Positions 1 to 7,490 of a stretch of DNA of 32,622 bases are shown one piece after another (position 1 is the first letter of the stretch; each line of letters opens with the position of its first letter). The DNA is from Clostridia bacterium (GTDB taxonomy: Bacteria > Bacillota > Clostridia > TANB77 > CAG-508). The notes below the pieces were generated by a model. The model was not told where the DNA came from. It was given only the letters and a program-made list of their open reading frames with translations, and searched no databases. A program made the translations under genes and the position numbers. The stretch spans positions 1 through 32,622 of the forward strand of contig JAAWAX010000032.1 of the NCBI GenBank assembly GCA_022792395.1, read 5' to 3'.

Positions 1-384
1 ATAACACAGCAATTAGCAAAAAATATATATTTTACACAAGACAAGAAATTTGAAAGAAAAATAGCAGAAGTATTTATGGCATTTAAAATAGAAAACAAAT
101 GTGAAAAAGATGAAATATTAGAATTATACTTAAATACAAGCTATTTTGGAGATGGATATTATACTGTAAAGGAAGCAAGTTTAGGATATTTTGGAAAAGA
201 ACCAAATCAGATGACAGAATATGAAGCGATTATGCTTGCAGGAATACCAAATGCACCATCAGTATATGCTCCAACAAAAAATCCAGAATTAGCGAAACAA
301 AGACAAAAACAAGTAATAAACAAAATGATAGAATATAAATATCTTACACAAAGCGAAGCAGATAAAATATTGAAACAGGAATAA
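1..384 (+). CDS. Peptidoglycan glycosyltransferase (GT51), C-terminal part, 5' partial
   Basis: The reading frame is open from base 1, so the gene begins outside the window; 127 residues are visible. They match the second half of the GT51 lipid II polymerase domain that makes glycan strands outside the membrane: ITQQLAKN at the very start, a basic segment then DEILELYLN with YFG, ASLGYFGK, and AIMLAGIPNAPSVYAP. The protein ends about 50 residues after the last motif with no transpeptidase domain. It is therefore probably a monofunctional transglycosylase (MtgA/Sgt type) rather than a bifunctional PBP1, although the missing N-terminus leaves some doubt. Two inverted repeats lie directly downstream. 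Confidence 0.85.
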   Translation: MTQQLAKNIYFTQDKKFERKIAEVFMAFKIENKCEKDEILELYLNTSYFGDGYYTVKEASLGYFGKEPNQMTEYEAIMLAGIPNAPSVYAPTKNPELAKQRQKQVINKMIEYKYLTQSEADKILKQE

Positions 385-389
385 TAGAA

Positions 390-418
390 GTGCTAATTGT
401 AGAACAAGCAATTAGCAC
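390..418 (+). terminator. Inverted repeat after the glycosyltransferase gene, possible terminator
   Basis: GTGCTAATTG and CAATTAGCAC form a perfect 10-bp stem around a 9-base loop, 6 bases after the stop codon. The run that follows (AAACATCCCCTTTTATTTT) is only partly T-rich, so this is a weak intrinsic terminator. Confidence 0.5.
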
Positions 419-441
419 AAACATCCCCTTTTATTTTCAAG

Positions 442-468
442 GAGAACTACTTGTAAAAGGTAGTTCTC
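442..468. repeat. Second inverted repeat, 9-bp stem
   Basis: GAGAACTAC, a 9-base loop, then GTAGTTCTC form a perfect hairpin. No T-tract follows. It may be an operator-like or RNA stem element; no function can be assigned. The rest of 469-580 is AT-rich with no gene. Confidence 0.45.
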
Positions 469-545
469 ACAAGATTATTAAATAGTAATTAGTTAAAAAA
501 AATATACTAATTAAATAACACAAAGATTTAATAATCAATGTGGTA

Positions 546-997
546 AAAATGCACAATGAATAATTAATGTTAATAGAACGAAAGGAGTAGTGAATATGAG
601 CATTTTAGGTAATATATTATGGTTTATCTTTGGAGGTTTTTTAAGTGGGATTTCTTGGTGTATATCAGGTCTTATCTGGTGTATTACGATAATAGGAATC
701 CCTTATGGAAAACAATGTTTTAAATTTGCAGCTTTATCATTTGCGCCATTTGGAAAAGATGTTGAATATGGTGGAGGAATACCATCAGTGATTGCAAATG
801 TAATCTGGATTATATTTTTTGGTATTCCAATGGCACTTGAAAACTTATTATTTGGCTGTATATGGAGCATAACAATAGTAGGTATTCCATTTGGACTTCA
901 ATTCTTTAAAATTGCAAAATTGTCTTTAGCACCTTTTGGAGCGAGAGTAGAATAGTAAACAGTTTGAATTTAATGTTAATTATAAATTGTGCATTTT
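546..997. repeat. 12-bp perfect inverted repeat flanking the yccF-like gene
   Basis: AAAATGCACAAT at 546-557 is matched by its exact reverse complement at 986-997. After two mismatches the match continues for 7 more bases (ATAATTA). The repeats bracket the whole 596-955 gene. They may mark a small mobile cassette or be chance in AT-rich DNA; no flanking target duplication was recognised. Confidence 0.45.
596..955 (+). CDS. yccF: YccF-family (DUF307) small membrane protein
   Basis: This 119-residue protein is made of two similar halves. Each has a tryptophan-rich hydrophobic helix followed by a TI(I/V)GIP(Y/F)G turn and a second hydrophobic part ending in LS(F/L)APFG. That repeat (ITIIGIPYG...SFAPFG, then ITIVGIPFG...SLAPFG) is the signature of the YccF domain, a bacterial inner-membrane protein of unknown function. 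I chose the ATG at 596 because AAAGGAG at 581-587 is 8 bases upstream; a GTG at 590 would be only 2 bases away. A terminator hairpin follows at 1001. The gene stands alone between inverted repeats. Confidence 0.85.
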   Translation: MSILGNILWFIFGGFLSGISWCISGLIWCITIIGIPYGKQCFKFAALSFAPFGKDVEYGGGIPSVIANVIWIIFFGIPMALENLLFGCIWSITIVGIPFGLQFFKIAKLSLAPFGARVE

Positions 998-1000
998 ATA

Positions 1001-1024
1001 AGAGGGCAGTTTTGCTCTCTTTTT
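1001..1024 (+). terminator. Rho-independent terminator after yccF
   Basis: AGAGGGCA, loop GTTT, then TGCTCTCT (one G-T pair) is followed by a T run. Confidence 0.75.
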
Positions 1025-1056
1025 AAAGTACGATAGGCATGTCGTTTAACTAATCG

Positions 1057-1374
1057 GTGAAAGTCCGTAGTGGAGGTATTATTGCCAACCACATAGAGAA
1101 ATCATTAGAGCAACTAGGAGTAGATACAGAATTAGCACACAATATAGCCTATACTAGAAAGGGATATTATCAAAATACTTATTTAACCATTGATAGAGAT
1201 GAAACTTTTGGAGAATGGATTTATAAAGGAGCTTGTTTAAAAGGTGGAACAGTAAATAGAGAATATGAATTTGAAGTATTTGATATGAATTATATAAATT
1301 TAGGTATTTATGATGAAGAAGATTTTCTGGGAGCATTAGATTTAGAAAATATAGAAGAAGAACAAATGCAATGA
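1057..1374 (+). CDS. Small acidic protein of unknown function, start uncertain
   Basis: This frame encodes up to 105 residues. The protein is rich in Glu/Asp, with segments such as NHIEKSLEQLG, AYTRKGYYQN, GEWIYKGACLKGG and a very acidic tail. I do not recognise the family. The GTG at 1057 has no convincing ribosome site, and the preceding bases (CGGTGAAAGTCCG, 1055-1067) resemble the sequences around group II introns rather than a gene start, so the 5' end may have been replaced by recombination. It overlaps the next ORF by an ATGA junction (1371-1374), typical of translational coupling. The whole 1040-1721 stretch looks like decayed accessory DNA. Confidence 0.45.
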   Translation: MKVRSGGIIANHIEKSLEQLGVDTELAHNIAYTRKGYYQNTYLTIDRDETFGEWIYKGACLKGGTVNREYEFEVFDMNYINLGIYDEEDFLGALDLENIEEEQMQ

Positions 1375-1508
1375 GTAATGTATTTGAACATGAGAATAAT
1401 AAATTATTAGGAACTTGTAATTATGATTTAGAAGAGCAAAGGAATTTATTGAACAATTTAAAGATTTTATAGAGCAATTAGAAGCAAATAAAATTCAAGA
1501 AGAATGTT
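1371..1508 (+). pseudogene. Broken small gene coupled to the preceding ORF
   Basis: An ATG at 1371 overlaps the upstream stop codon and opens a frame that begins MSNVFEHENNKLLG and stops at 1472. A second frame overlaps it and runs on as EFIEQFKDFIEQLEANK to a stop at 1508. Joining them needs a -1 type shift near 1440, as if one A were lost from CAAAGG. No CGG is present at the break, so this is ordinary decay and unlike the +1 sites elsewhere. Function unknown. Confidence 0.4.
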
Positions 1509-1550
1509 AAAAAAAATTGATACCGAGATTTAATAAATGAAATTAAATCA

Positions 1551-1721
1551 ATGGAATGTGGAGCAGATAATTGTTTCTTAATATTAAAAGACTTAAATGC
1601 TTATGGATGGATAAGTGAAGATTATATAGAAAATGATAAACAAAGAGAAAAAATTATTAATAAAATAGCAGAAGAAATAGAAGAGGAAAAACAAAAAAAT
1701 ACTGAAAAAGAAATGATATAA
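1551..1721 (+). pseudogene. Fragment of a small charged protein
   Basis: An open stretch enters after a stop near 1520 (YRDLINEIKSMECGADN in frame) and ends at 1721. The first ATG is at 1551, giving 56 residues, and there is no ribosome site in front. The end is lysine/glutamate-rich (IAEEIEEEKQ). It looks like the tail of a gene that lost its start and belongs to the same decayed region as the two preceding ORFs. From 1722 to 1945 I see no gene, only AT-rich sequence with a small hairpin (GTTTCTT/AAGAAAC) near 1890-1906. Confidence 0.35.
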
Positions 1722-1949
1722 AATTGGTTACTTTAGTTTACAAAATAAATCAAAAATGATATAAATATATTGGGCGAAAAAAACCATCTATTAGAAAAAA
1801 ATAATAATACTAAAAAAGTTTGAAAAATGATATTAGCTTGTTACTAACCGATAAAATTTTAAGGAATTCATACAACTTAAAACACATATGTTTCTTTATA
1901 AGAAACCAGTAAAAACCTTAAAATAAGATAATTACAGAGTTTTGCTGAT

Positions 1950-1977
1950 TTGGTGGACTTTTTAGGCTATATATGAT
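1950..1977 (+). promoter_or_regulatory. Candidate promoter of thyA-folA-coaE
   Basis: TTGGTG (1950-1955) and TATGAT (1972-1977) are separated by 16 bases. Transcription from here would start after the ATG at 1973, which supports the GTG at 2015 as the thyA start. Confidence 0.5.
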
Positions 1978-2014
1978 ATACTTTGAAAAACAAAGAGAAA
2001 AGGGAGGAATAAAA

Positions 2015-2874
2015 GTGACACAAGCAGATAAGCATTTCATTGAAACTTGTAAGGAAATAATAGAAAATGGATATTCTTCAGAGGGAACCAATGTAAGAAC
2101 AAGATGGGAAGATGGAACAGAAGCTAATTACCTATCAATTGTAGGAGTATCTAATAAATATGATGTCGGAAAAGAATTTCCAATGATTACCTTAAGAAAC
2201 AATAGTGGAGCTATCAAAAGAGCCATAGATGAAGTATTATGGATATGGCAAAAAAAATCCAATAATATAAAAGACTTAAATTCGCATATTTGGGATCAGT
2301 GGGCAGATAGTGAAGGAAGTATTCGGAAAAGCGTATGGTTATCAAATGGGAAAAAAATATCAATTTAAAACCAAAGAAGGAATCCAAGAAATGGATCAAG
2401 TAGATTATGTTTTATATCTATTAAAAAAGGACCCATCTAGTCGTAGAATTGTGACTAACATATTTAATCATGAAGAATTAAAAGATATGGGATTAGAACC
2501 ATGTTTGTTTAGTACACAATGGCTTGTAAAACAAGGGAAATTGCATTTGATTTTAAACCAACGCTCACAAGACATGTTAGCAGCAAATCGGATGGAATGT
2601 AATGCAATATGCGGCATTGCAATATATGTTTGCACAAGTAAGTGGATTAGAAGTAGGAACACTAACACACAATATTGGAGATTGTCATATTTATGATAGA
2701 CATATACCACTAGTCGAAAAATTGATTGAAGCAGAAAGTATGGAAGCACATCCAAAACTAATTATCCATAATCTAACTAAAAATTTTTACGATTTTAAAG
2801 TAGAAGATTTTGAAATAGAAGGATATGATTACAACAAAAATATTAAATTAGGAAAGATTCCAGTAGCAGAATAA
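2015..2874 (+). CDS. thyA: Thymidylate synthase ThyA, read through two +1 shifts at CGG
   Basis: ThyA methylates dUMP to dTMP using methylene-tetrahydrofolate. Three frames join into one 285-residue protein: 2015-2323, 2325-2588 and 2590-2874. The first part has an N-terminus with TRWEDGTE and IWDQWAD. The second begins GKAYGYQMGK and has DPSSRRIV and the catalytic-cysteine motif LEPC (Cys163). The third has GWNVMQYAALQYMF, HNIGDCHIYDRH and the C-terminal FEIEGYD. At 2324 and 2589 the frame meets CGG followed by A; skipping the C gives Gly and the family sequence resumes without gap or insertion. Standard reading would stop at 2366-2368, before the active site. The GTG start follows GGGAGG at 2002-2007. 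folA lies 78 bases downstream. Confidence 0.9.
2324..2327 (+). other. +1 frameshift site, thyA site 1 (ATT CGG A)
   Basis: In-frame CGG is codon 104. Skipping C2324 gives GGA-AAA-GCG (Gly-Lys-Ala), restoring GSIGKAYG. The zero frame stops at 2366-2368. Confidence 0.85.
2589..2592 (+). other. +1 frameshift site, thyA site 2 (AAT CGG A)
   Basis: Skipping C2589 gives GGA-TGG-AAT (Gly-Trp-Asn), restoring SQDMLAANGWNVMQYAALQ. The zero frame continues to a stop at 2694-2696 with no family similarity. Confidence 0.87.
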
Positions 2875-2952
2875 AAAAGTAAAGAGGATGAATTCTTTTG
2901 ATGTGAATTTAAGATATATTATAATCAATGAAATAGAGGAGAGGAAGTAAAA

Positions 2953-3439
2953 ATGTTAAGTATAGTAGTAGCTAAAGCAAAAAATAATATAATAGGAAGA
3001 GAAAACAAATTAGTATGGAACATACCAGCAGATATGAAACATTTCAAAGAATTAACCACAGGACACACCATTATAATGGGAAGAAAGACTTTTGAGTCTA
3101 TTCGGAAGAGTTTTGCCAAATAGAAAACATATCGTATTTAGTCAAAATCCTGATTTTAAGGTGAATGATGAAAATGTAAGAGTAGTACATTCTATGTTAG
3201 AAATACAAGAATACATAGAAAATGAAGAAGAAAACTTTGTAATTGGTGGAGCTATGATTTATAATCTATTAATGCCCTATGTAACCAAAATGTATGTAAC
3301 AGAAATCAATGAAGAATTTGAAGGAGATAGCTTCTTCCCTAAAATTAATACAGAAGTTTGGAAAGAGATTAGTAGAGAAAAAGGAACAAAAGATGATAAA
3401 AATAATTTAGATTTTGACTTTGTAACTTACGAAAAATAA
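2953..3439 (+). CDS. folA: Dihydrofolate reductase, read through a +1 shift at CGG
   Basis: DHFR reduces the dihydrofolate produced by thymidylate synthase, which fits its place right after thyA. Two frames, 2953-3102 and 3104-3439, join into 161 residues, the usual DHFR length. Family features are IVVAKAKNNIIG at the start, LVWNIPADMKHFKELT (the substrate-binding helix; Asp at the position of the catalytic acid), IIMGRKTFESIG (cofactor loop), LPNRKHIVFS, IGGAMIYN and the C-terminal strands. The CGG at 3103 lies within SIG-RVLPNR: skipping the C restores the conserved glycine. Zero-frame reading would stop at 3121-3123 after only 56 residues. The ATG start follows GAGGAAG. coaE begins 20 bases downstream. 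Confidence 0.9.
3103..3106 (+). other. +1 frameshift site, folA (ATT CGG A)
   Basis: CGG is codon 51. Skipping C3103 gives GGA-AGA-GTT and restores FESIGRVLPNRK; the zero frame hits TAG at 3121-3123. Confidence 0.87.
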
Positions 3440-3459
3440 TCAGATAAAAGGAGAATAAC

Positions 3460-4032
3460 GTGAAAATAATAGGCATAACTGGAAAATCAGGGAGTGGAAA
3501 GTCAACTTTAGCATCTTGGTTAGCAGAAGAATTAAAATGCGAAAGTGTCAATATCGACAAAATAGGACATAAAGCAACTAGTGATGAGAAAATTGTAAAG
3601 AAATTATGTGAGATTTTCGGTAGCAAAATATTAAATTGTGAAGGTAAAATTGAGAGAAAAAAACTAGGAAATATTGTGTTTTCAAGTAAAGAAAAAATGG
3701 AAAATTTAACTGAAATTACTTGGGGGTATATGCAAGAAATATTAGATGACATCTTAAAAAAACAACCAGAAATAATTCTGTTAGAATGGGCATTATTACC
3801 AATCGATAATAAGTATTGGGAAAAATGTGATATTAAAATATTAATGCAATCAGATGATATACAAAGAAAAAATAAGGTGATAGAAAGAGATGGTATATCC
3901 GAAGAGTATTTTTTAAAGAGAGAAGCAGGAAGCATGGATTATACTAAATTTGATTTTGATTATGTCTTTGAAAATGATTATAAACCAGAAACCATGGAAA
4001 AAATAGTAAAAATAATAGAAAAGGAAATATAG
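3460..4032 (+). CDS. coaE: Dephospho-CoA kinase-like P-loop kinase
   Basis: CoaE phosphorylates dephospho-CoA in the last step of coenzyme A synthesis. The 190-residue protein opens with IGITGKSGSGKST (Walker A, residues 4-16) and then has a CoaE-like VNIDKIGH (usual form DADxxxH), FGSKILNCEGKIERKKLGNIVF and a lid region with KNKVIERDG. Two points are less typical: the usual LxxIxHP is replaced by LTEITWGYM, and the substrate segment reads NIDKIGH. It could therefore be a diverged CoaE or a related small-molecule kinase. The GTG start has AAAAGGAG about 8 bases upstream. It is the third gene of the thyA-folA cluster and has no in-frame CGG. Confidence 0.7.
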   Translation: MKIIGITGKSGSGKSTLASWLAEELKCESVNIDKIGHKATSDEKIVKKLCEIFGSKILNCEGKIERKKLGNIVFSSKEKMENLTEITWGYMQEILDDILKKQPEIILLEWALLPIDNKYWEKCDIKILMQSDDIQRKNKVIERDGISEEYFLKREAGSMDYTKFDFDYVFENDYKPETMEKIVKIIEKEI

Positions 4033-4129
4033 GAAATTAAGTTATAAATATACGAAAAACAATAAGAAAGATAAATAAGAATAGAAAAAAAGCTTTTGGT
4101 TAGAATAAATTTATCAATGGAGGATAAAA

Positions 4130-5119
4130 ATGTTCAAGCCAAAAGCTATTTATTTTGAAAAAGAAATTTTAAACTATCCATTAGGAAAAGAGTTAATGGA
4201 CAAGTATCAAGAAATACCCAAAATAGAAATCGAAAATCATAATAATATAGAAGAAATGAGAAAAAAGTCAAACAAAGAATTTGCTAATATGAAAAGAAAC
4301 CTAATTATAGGTGTTAGGAAAACACATAAATTTGTGGAGAATCATAAAACATCAGACTATTTAGTACCATATACTTCATCTGGTTGTACAGCAGCATGCA
4401 TGTATTGCTATTTAGTATGCAATTACAATAAATGTGCGTATTTGAGATTATTTGTGAATCGTGAGATGATGTTAGATAAAATAATAAAAACAGCAGAAAA
4501 AGAGTTGACTTTTGAAATTGGAAGTAATAGTGATTTGATTTTAGAAAATACGATTACGAATAATTTAGTTTGGACAATTGAAAATTTTCAGAATGCTAGG
4601 AAAGGAAAATTAACATTTCCAACTAAATTTGATATGGTAGATTCAATTTTGCCACTTAACCATCAAGGTAGAGTTATTATAAGAATGAGTGTTAATCCAG
4701 AAGAAATTATCAACAAAGTGGAATTTGGTACATCTAGATTAAAAGGAAGAATAGAAGCTATTAACAAATTGAAGGAAGCGGGATATCCAATTGGAATCTT
4801 GATTGCGCCAGTTATTTTGGTAGAAAATTGGAAGGAATTATATTTAAAATTAATACAAACATTGTATAAGGAATTATCGGATAAAGTGAAGAAAGATGTG
4901 TTTTTTGAGATTATTTTTATGACATATAGTTATATTCATACTAAAATAAATGAAGAAGCTTTTCCCAATAGTATTTCATTGTATGATAAAGAAATAATGA
5001 CTGGGAGAGGGCGTGGAAAATATTGTTATAAAAATGATATAAGAATGGAGGCAGAAGTATTTTTACGAGAACAAATGAAAAAGTTTTTTCCTAATAATAA
5101 AATTGAATATATTGTTTAG
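4130..5119 (+). CDS. splB: Spore photoproduct lyase-like radical SAM protein
   Basis: Spore photoproduct lyase repairs the UV thymine dimer of spore DNA with a 5'-deoxyadenosyl radical. The 329-residue protein has the SPL radical-SAM motif with three cysteines (SSGCTAACMYCYL, Cys86/90/93) and the adjacent tyrosine. SPL features follow: FPTKFDMVD (lysine of the family), RMSVNPEEIINKVEFGTS, RLKGRIEAINKLKEAGYPIGILIAPV and a C-terminal RGKYCY. Where SPL normally has a Cys-x-Ser-Asp motif, with the cysteine that returns the hydrogen atom, this protein reads Ser132-Asn-Ser-Asp. It may work less cleanly or on another lesion. The ATG at 4130 follows GGAGG. It is a single gene with an SASP gene elsewhere in the window. 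Confidence 0.8.
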   Translation: MFKPKAIYFEKEILNYPLGKELMDKYQEIPKIEIENHNNIEEMRKKSNKEFANMKRNLIIGVRKTHKFVENHKTSDYLVPYTSSGCTAACMYCYLVCNYNKCAYLRLFVNREMMLDKIIKTAEKELTFEIGSNSDLILENTITNNLVWTIENFQNARKGKLTFPTKFDMVDSILPLNHQGRVIIRMSVNPEEIINKVEFGTSRLKGRIEAINKLKEAGYPIGILIAPVILVENWKELYLKLIQTLYKELSDKVKKDVFFEIIFMTYSYIHTKINEEAFPNSISLYDKEIMTGRGRGKYCYKNDIRMEAEVFLREQMKKFFPNNKIEYIV

Positions 5120-5325
5120 ATTCTTAAAAACATAGAGAAATGTAAAATTTTTGTGTTTTTTATATTGAGATTTAGTAAATTTATAATAGAAGTAATTGAC
5201 AATAAATGTAAAATAAGATAGGATTCCTATGATTTTATTCTTTTTCTAAATGTAATTCTTGCATTTGGATTCCCAAAAGTATTGAAAAATAGAGAAAAAA
5301 TGCTATAGTAAAGGAGGATGATAAG

Positions 5326-5424
5326 TTGCCAATTATTTCACAATTTTATGGAATTATTATTCAGATGTTTTTTGATGAAAATGGAGGAATATCAATGTAT
5401 ATAGTACCAAAACTTATATTATGA
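5326..5424 (+). pseudogene. Truncated DUF4160 protein
   Basis: A strong AAGGAGG (5311-5317) precedes a TTG at 5326. It opens a 32-residue frame whose first part, PIISQFYGIIIQMFFDE, matches the N-terminus of DUF4160 proteins (about 80 residues, often in toxin-antitoxin-like pairs). The family normally continues with a His-rich segment. Here it is replaced by NGGISMYIVPKLIL and a stop, so most of the domain is gone. The DNA on either side (5120-5310 and 5425-5480) holds no other gene that I can see. Confidence 0.5.
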
Positions 5425-5483
5425 TAGTATAATAGTAAAAGAATAAAAAGGATATACATGAATAGAATAAAATGATTAAGTAA

Positions 5484-5526
5484 AAAAGTAAATTCTAGTT
5501 TTAATTAAAATCTAGAATTTACTTTT
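5484..5526 (+). terminator. Long AT-rich hairpin, probable terminator before the pheS leader
   Basis: A 15-bp perfect stem (5484-5498 with 5512-5526, core TTCTAG/CTAGAA) encloses a 13-base loop. It ends in TTTT and could terminate in both directions. Confidence 0.65.
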
Positions 5527-5572
5527 GCAATTAAATGCAATTAAATAATAGAATAAAATTAGTGGAAAACAC

Positions 5573-5601
5573 TTGTAAAATATTAGAAAATATGTTAAAA
5601 T
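5573..5601 (+). promoter_or_regulatory. Promoter of the pheS T-box transcript
   Basis: TTGTAA (5573-5578), a 17-base spacer and TAAAAT (5596-5601) form a good sigma-A type promoter just upstream of the T-box leader. Confidence 0.6.
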
Positions 5602-5639
5602 ATAGAATAGTTAAGTAGATTAAAAACCAATTAAAAAGC

Positions 5640-5884
5640 AAAGTAAATATATTAAAACATAAGGTTAGAGAAGATGACCAGAGGCTGAAAGTCATCACTT
5701 ATTGAATATATTGAAATTTCACTTTTTAGGTCTTTTTCCGAAATAGAATGAAATGGAACTTGGAGTAAGAAAAAGCGGTCGAACCGTTAAAACGATAAAG
5801 AGGTTAGTAAAACTAATAAATTTAGGTGGTACCACGGAATTTAAGTAGCCATTTCGTCCTAAAAAATAGGGGGAAGTGGCTTTT
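5640..5884 (+). ncRNA. T-box riboswitch controlling phenylalanyl-tRNA synthetase
   Basis: The leader carries the T-box core AGGTGGTACCACGG at 5824-5837. It pairs with the acceptor end of uncharged tRNA to form an antiterminator. Upstream is a stem I region with an AGAGA-like motif and a GATGAC/GTCATC hairpin around 5668-5695. A TTC at 5718-5720, the Phe codon, is a plausible specifier. The terminator (5847-5884) pairs AGCCATTTCGTCCT with AGGGGGAAGTGGCT and ends in TTTT. Uncharged tRNA-Phe would switch on pheS and the genes behind it. The specifier position is inferred from sequence, not folded. Confidence 0.88.
5847..5884 (+). terminator. T-box regulated terminator
   Basis: AGCC...TCCT pairs with AGGG...GGCT around a short A-rich loop, followed by TTTT. 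It is mutually exclusive with the antiterminator formed by the T-box core. Confidence 0.8.
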
Positions 5885-5953
5885 GTTATAGGAAGAATGG
5901 AGAGAACTAGACCAAAGGGTATCCATCCAATTAAGGAATAGGGGAGAAAGAGA

Positions 5954-6973
5954 ATGAAAGAAAAAATTGCAAAAATTAAAGAAAACTCAATCAAGGAAAT
6001 CAATCAATGTAACGATGAAAAAGCGTTAAATGAAATACGAGTAAAATATTTAGGAAAAAAAGGAGAATTGACAGCCATTTTAAGAGGAATGGGAAGTTTA
6101 ACAGCAGAAGAAAGACCTATCATAGGAGGATTGGTAAATGAAGTAAGAGATGAATTAGAAGCTTTCATTCAGAAAAAAGAAAAAGAATTTAAAAGAAAAG
6201 AATTAGAAACTAGATTAAAAACAGAAAACATTGATGTAACAGAGCCTAGTAAAAAAGTAACATTAGGTTCATTGCATCCAATTACACAAATTATTGAAGA
6301 GGTAGAAGAAATCTTTTTGGGAATGGGATACCAAATAGCGGATGGACCAGAAGTAGAAAAAGCAATTTATAATTTTGATAAGTTAAATACTCCAGTTGAT
6401 CACCCAGCAAGAGATTTGCAAGACACCTTTTACATCACAGATGATATTGTATTAAGAAGTCAAACTTCACCTGTTCAAGCAAGAGTAATGGAAAAACAAA
6501 AACCACCAATCAAGATTATCTGTCCGGGAACGGTATATCGTTCTGATAGTGTAGATGCTACCCATTCACCAGTATTTCATCAAATAGAGGGGTTAGTAGT
6601 GGATAAAAACATAGCTATGACAGATTTAAAAGGAACGTTAGAAATGTTTGCTAAAAAATGTTTAGGAGAAAATACAAAAATTAGATTTCGACCTCATCAC
6701 TTCCCATTTACAGAGCCAAGTGCAGAAGCAGATGTATCATGCTTTGTATGTGGAGGAAAAGGTTGTAGAGTGTGTAAGGGAGAAGGTTGGATAGAACTAT
6801 TAGGTTGTGGAATGGTACATCCCAATGTATTAACCTATTGTGGAATTGACCCAGAGGAGTATTCTGGATTTGCCTTTGGATTTGGAGTGGAAAGAATTGC
6901 TATGGCAAAATTTGGAATTGAAGATATGAGATTACTGTTTGAAAACGATGTGAGATTTTTAAAACAATTTTAA
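5954..6973 (+). CDS. pheS: Phenylalanyl-tRNA synthetase alpha subunit
   Basis: PheS is the catalytic subunit of the alpha2-beta2 enzyme that charges tRNA-Phe. The 339-residue protein has an N-terminal coiled-coil tRNA-binding arm (about 1-90) and then the class II core. Motif 2 is around [38 protein letters not shown] and motif 3 ([14 protein letters not shown]) follow. [13 protein letters not shown] segment holds four cysteines that could bind zinc, as in some bacterial PheS proteins. The ATG at 5954 follows AGGGGAGAAAG. Expression is under the T-box. No in-frame CGG is present; the CGG triplets in this gene (for example in GCG GAT and ACG GTA) fall across codon boundaries. Confidence 0.97.
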   Translation: MKEKIAKIKENSIKEINQCNDEKALNEIRVKYLGKKGELTAILRGMGSLTAEERPIIGGLVNEVRDELEAFIQKKEKEFKRKELETRLKTENIDVTEPSKKVTLGSLHPITQIIEEVEEIFLGMGYQIADGPEVEKAIYNFDKLNTPVDHPARDLQDTFYITDDIVLRSQTSPVQARVMEKQKPPIKIICPGTVYRSDSVDATHSPVFHQIEGLVVDKNIAMTDLKGTLEMFAKKCLGENTKIRFRPHHFPFTEPSAEADVSCFVCGGKGCRVCKGEGWIELLGCGMVHPNVLTYCGIDPEEYSGFAFGFGVERIAMAKFGIEDMRLLFENDVRFLKQF

Positions 6974-7064
6974 TCATGAAGATAGAGATAGAAAAGGATG
7001 CTTTTTATAAAAAGTATAAAAAATCAATTAATTAAAAATTTAGTTAATTAAGGAGTGTTGAAAT

Positions 7065-7430
7065 ATGGGATTATTTAATAATGACAAAAAATTAAATGTA
7101 GGAAAATTGATTACATTAAAGCAAGCAATAAAATATGAAAAAGATGAACGATATCAAGCATTTATTTTTCCAATAGAACAAACGGAAGATGGAGAAATGA
7201 TGTGTAGAATACAACGAAAAACAGAAGTAATTGTTGTAGATAAGCAAGAAGAAAAGAGAAGAAAAAGAAATGAAAAGTTAGTACATATATATGATGGGGG
7301 AAAATATAGAGGAATTGGTCAAAATGTTAGTGCAAGACAAAAACAAATACAAAGTAGAGCAAATGAAGAAAAAATGTATAATAGATGGAAAGATGCAAAA
7401 AGATATCATGAAGAAGATTATCAAAGATAA
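7065..7430 (+). CDS. Unknown basic protein between pheS and pheT
   Basis: This 121-residue protein is highly charged. The N-terminal half looks like a small folded domain (LNVGKLITLKQAIKYEK, then QAFIFPIEQTEDGEMMCRIQ). The C-terminal half is very basic with KRRKRNEK, then RQKQIQSRANEEK and YNRWKDAKRYHEED. There is no signal peptide or membrane segment. I do not recognise the family; a nucleic-acid-binding role is only suggested by the charge. AAGGAG lies 9 bases before the ATG. It sits in the normally adjacent pheS-pheT pair, 91 bases after pheS and 60 before pheT, so it is probably co-transcribed under the T-box. Confidence 0.65.
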   Translation: MGLFNNDKKLNVGKLITLKQAIKYEKDERYQAFIFPIEQTEDGEMMCRIQRKTEVIVVDKQEEKRRKRNEKLVHIYDGGKYRGIGQNVSARQKQIQSRANEEKMYNRWKDAKRYHEEDYQR

Positions 7431-7490
7431 AGAAGGCAAGGAGATACTTTAGGGAGAAGTATCTTAAGCCTATAAAAAAGGAGAAAAATT

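Noticed and set aside
1055..1067. A twelfth CGG shift site at 1055 (AAT CGG T)
   Set aside because: The upstream frame has no start codon, and the +1 frame after it reads Gly-Glu-Ser-Pro-stop. It is non-coding.
1371..1508. The small ORF break near 1440 as another programmed shift
   Set aside because: It needs a -1 type shift, has no CGG, and lies in a decayed region.
1973..2014. ATG at 1973 as the thyA start
   Set aside because: It lies within or before the likely promoter -10 and has no ribosome site; GTG 2015 follows GGGAGG and begins at the family start.
5774..5837. CGG triplets in the pheS leader as coding events
   Set aside because: They lie in the T-box RNA (including the T-box core) and are not translated.
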